Shown: positions 14,793-15,072 of the stretch, piece after piece
How the letters are laid out: each line of letters opens with the position of its first letter
How positions within the stretch are numbered: the stretch's first letter is position 1
From: Bacteroidota bacterium
GTDB lineage: Bacteria > Bacteroidota > Bacteroidia > Cytophagales > Cyclobacteriaceae
Direction: 5' to 3'
DNA: 15,072 nt
Assembly: GCA_023431285.1 (NCBI GenBank)
Contig: JAEYXN010000303.1
Coordinates: 1 to 15,072 of the forward strand
Program-made: the position numbers and the translations under genes
Notes under the pieces: generated by a model
What the model was told of the DNA's origin: nothing
Databases searched by the model: none
Seen by the model: only the letters and a program-made list of their open reading frames with translations

Positions 14793-15072
14793 ATGTCTCC
14801 CGAGATCCGCGATATTCTTTTTCTAGATATTGAAACCGTTGCTCATCATGGTGATTACTCATTGCTTGATGAACGTCTTAAAGCGCAGTGGGCCCGCAAG
14901 GCCGGATACCTTCGCCGTGAGGAAAACATTACGGATGAAGAGATCTATCATCAACGCGCGGGGATCTACGCGGAATTTGGCAAAGTAATCTGCATCGCTG
15001 TTGGTAAATTCTCCGAGAACGAAAACGGCGACCTGATCCTAAGAACGAAAGCCTATTACGGAGAGGAAAAAG
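14793..15072 (+). CDS. Partial DEDD-family 3'-5' exonuclease (PolB exo2-like), C-terminus outside window
   Basis: 93 codons are visible from an ATG at 14793. FLDIET (10-15) is the ExoI motif of the DEDD superfamily, with Asp12 and Glu14 as the first metal ligands. A long charged helical insert follows, and then EFGKVICIAVGKF, the next core strand. This fits the stand-alone exonuclease family related to the proofreading domain of family B DNA polymerases, which in Bacteroidota is a short protein of unknown substrate. ExoII and ExoIII lie beyond the window edge, so activity cannot be confirmed. It is 103 bases after the lipB-linked gene and probably has its own promoter, though no exact -7 box is present. 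Confidence 0.85.
   Translation, partial: MSPEIRDILFLDIETVAHHGDYSLLDERLKAQWARKAGYLRREENITDEEIYHQRAGIYAEFGKVICIAVGKFSENENGDLILRTKAYYGEEK

Noticed and set aside
1..15072. Mobile element, defence island, CRISPR, tRNA or biosynthetic cluster
   Set aside because: No transposase, integrase, direct-repeat array, tRNA-like fold or modular synthase was found. The gene content is housekeeping and envelope genes with even composition.

Overview
The window looks like a chromosomal segment of a Bacteroidota bacterium, most likely a Cytophagales-type lineage. The evidence is the gene families present (a patatin/beta-barrel fusion, a PD40 outer-membrane protein, a MORN-variant secreted protein, signal peptides ending in A-Q), the scarcity of Shine-Dalgarno sequences, and repeated TAnnTTTG -7 boxes just upstream of genes. 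The content is mostly housekeeping and cell envelope. I see no tRNA, rRNA, CRISPR array, insertion sequence or phage gene, and no obvious defence or secondary-metabolite system.

Positions 1-11223 are read entirely from the minus strand. From left to right they hold: a partial PD40 outer-membrane protein cut by the window's left edge; a patatin-like phospholipase with a POTRA-like region and C-terminal beta-barrel; a membrane-anchored M23 (LytM-type) peptidase followed by a good intrinsic terminator; a 312-base gap with two promoter boxes and an unexplained protein-like stretch; DsbD; LysA; and a tight cluster transcribed as corA, a secreted beta-propeller-like protein of unknown role, and a deoxynucleoside kinase. 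lysA follows this cluster with its own promoter box.

Positions 11344-15072 are mostly plus strand: a secreted MORN-variant protein; yraN on the minus strand, converging on it with a 6-base gap; a bifunctional phosphoglucose/phosphomannose isomerase divergent from yraN; lipB and an unknown 134-residue gene, chained to the isomerase by 4-base stop/start overlaps; and the first 93 codons of a DEDD 3'-5' exonuclease cut by the right edge.

Three starts are not ATG: TTG for the kinase, GTG for yraN and GTG for lipB. The points most worth a second look are the Cys in place of the usual His zinc ligand in the M23 peptidase, the ORF-like stretch behind dsbD, the terminator with a possible competing fold behind the M23 gene, and the two unknown genes locked into the corA and lipB transcription units. 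None of these amounts to a clear new system.
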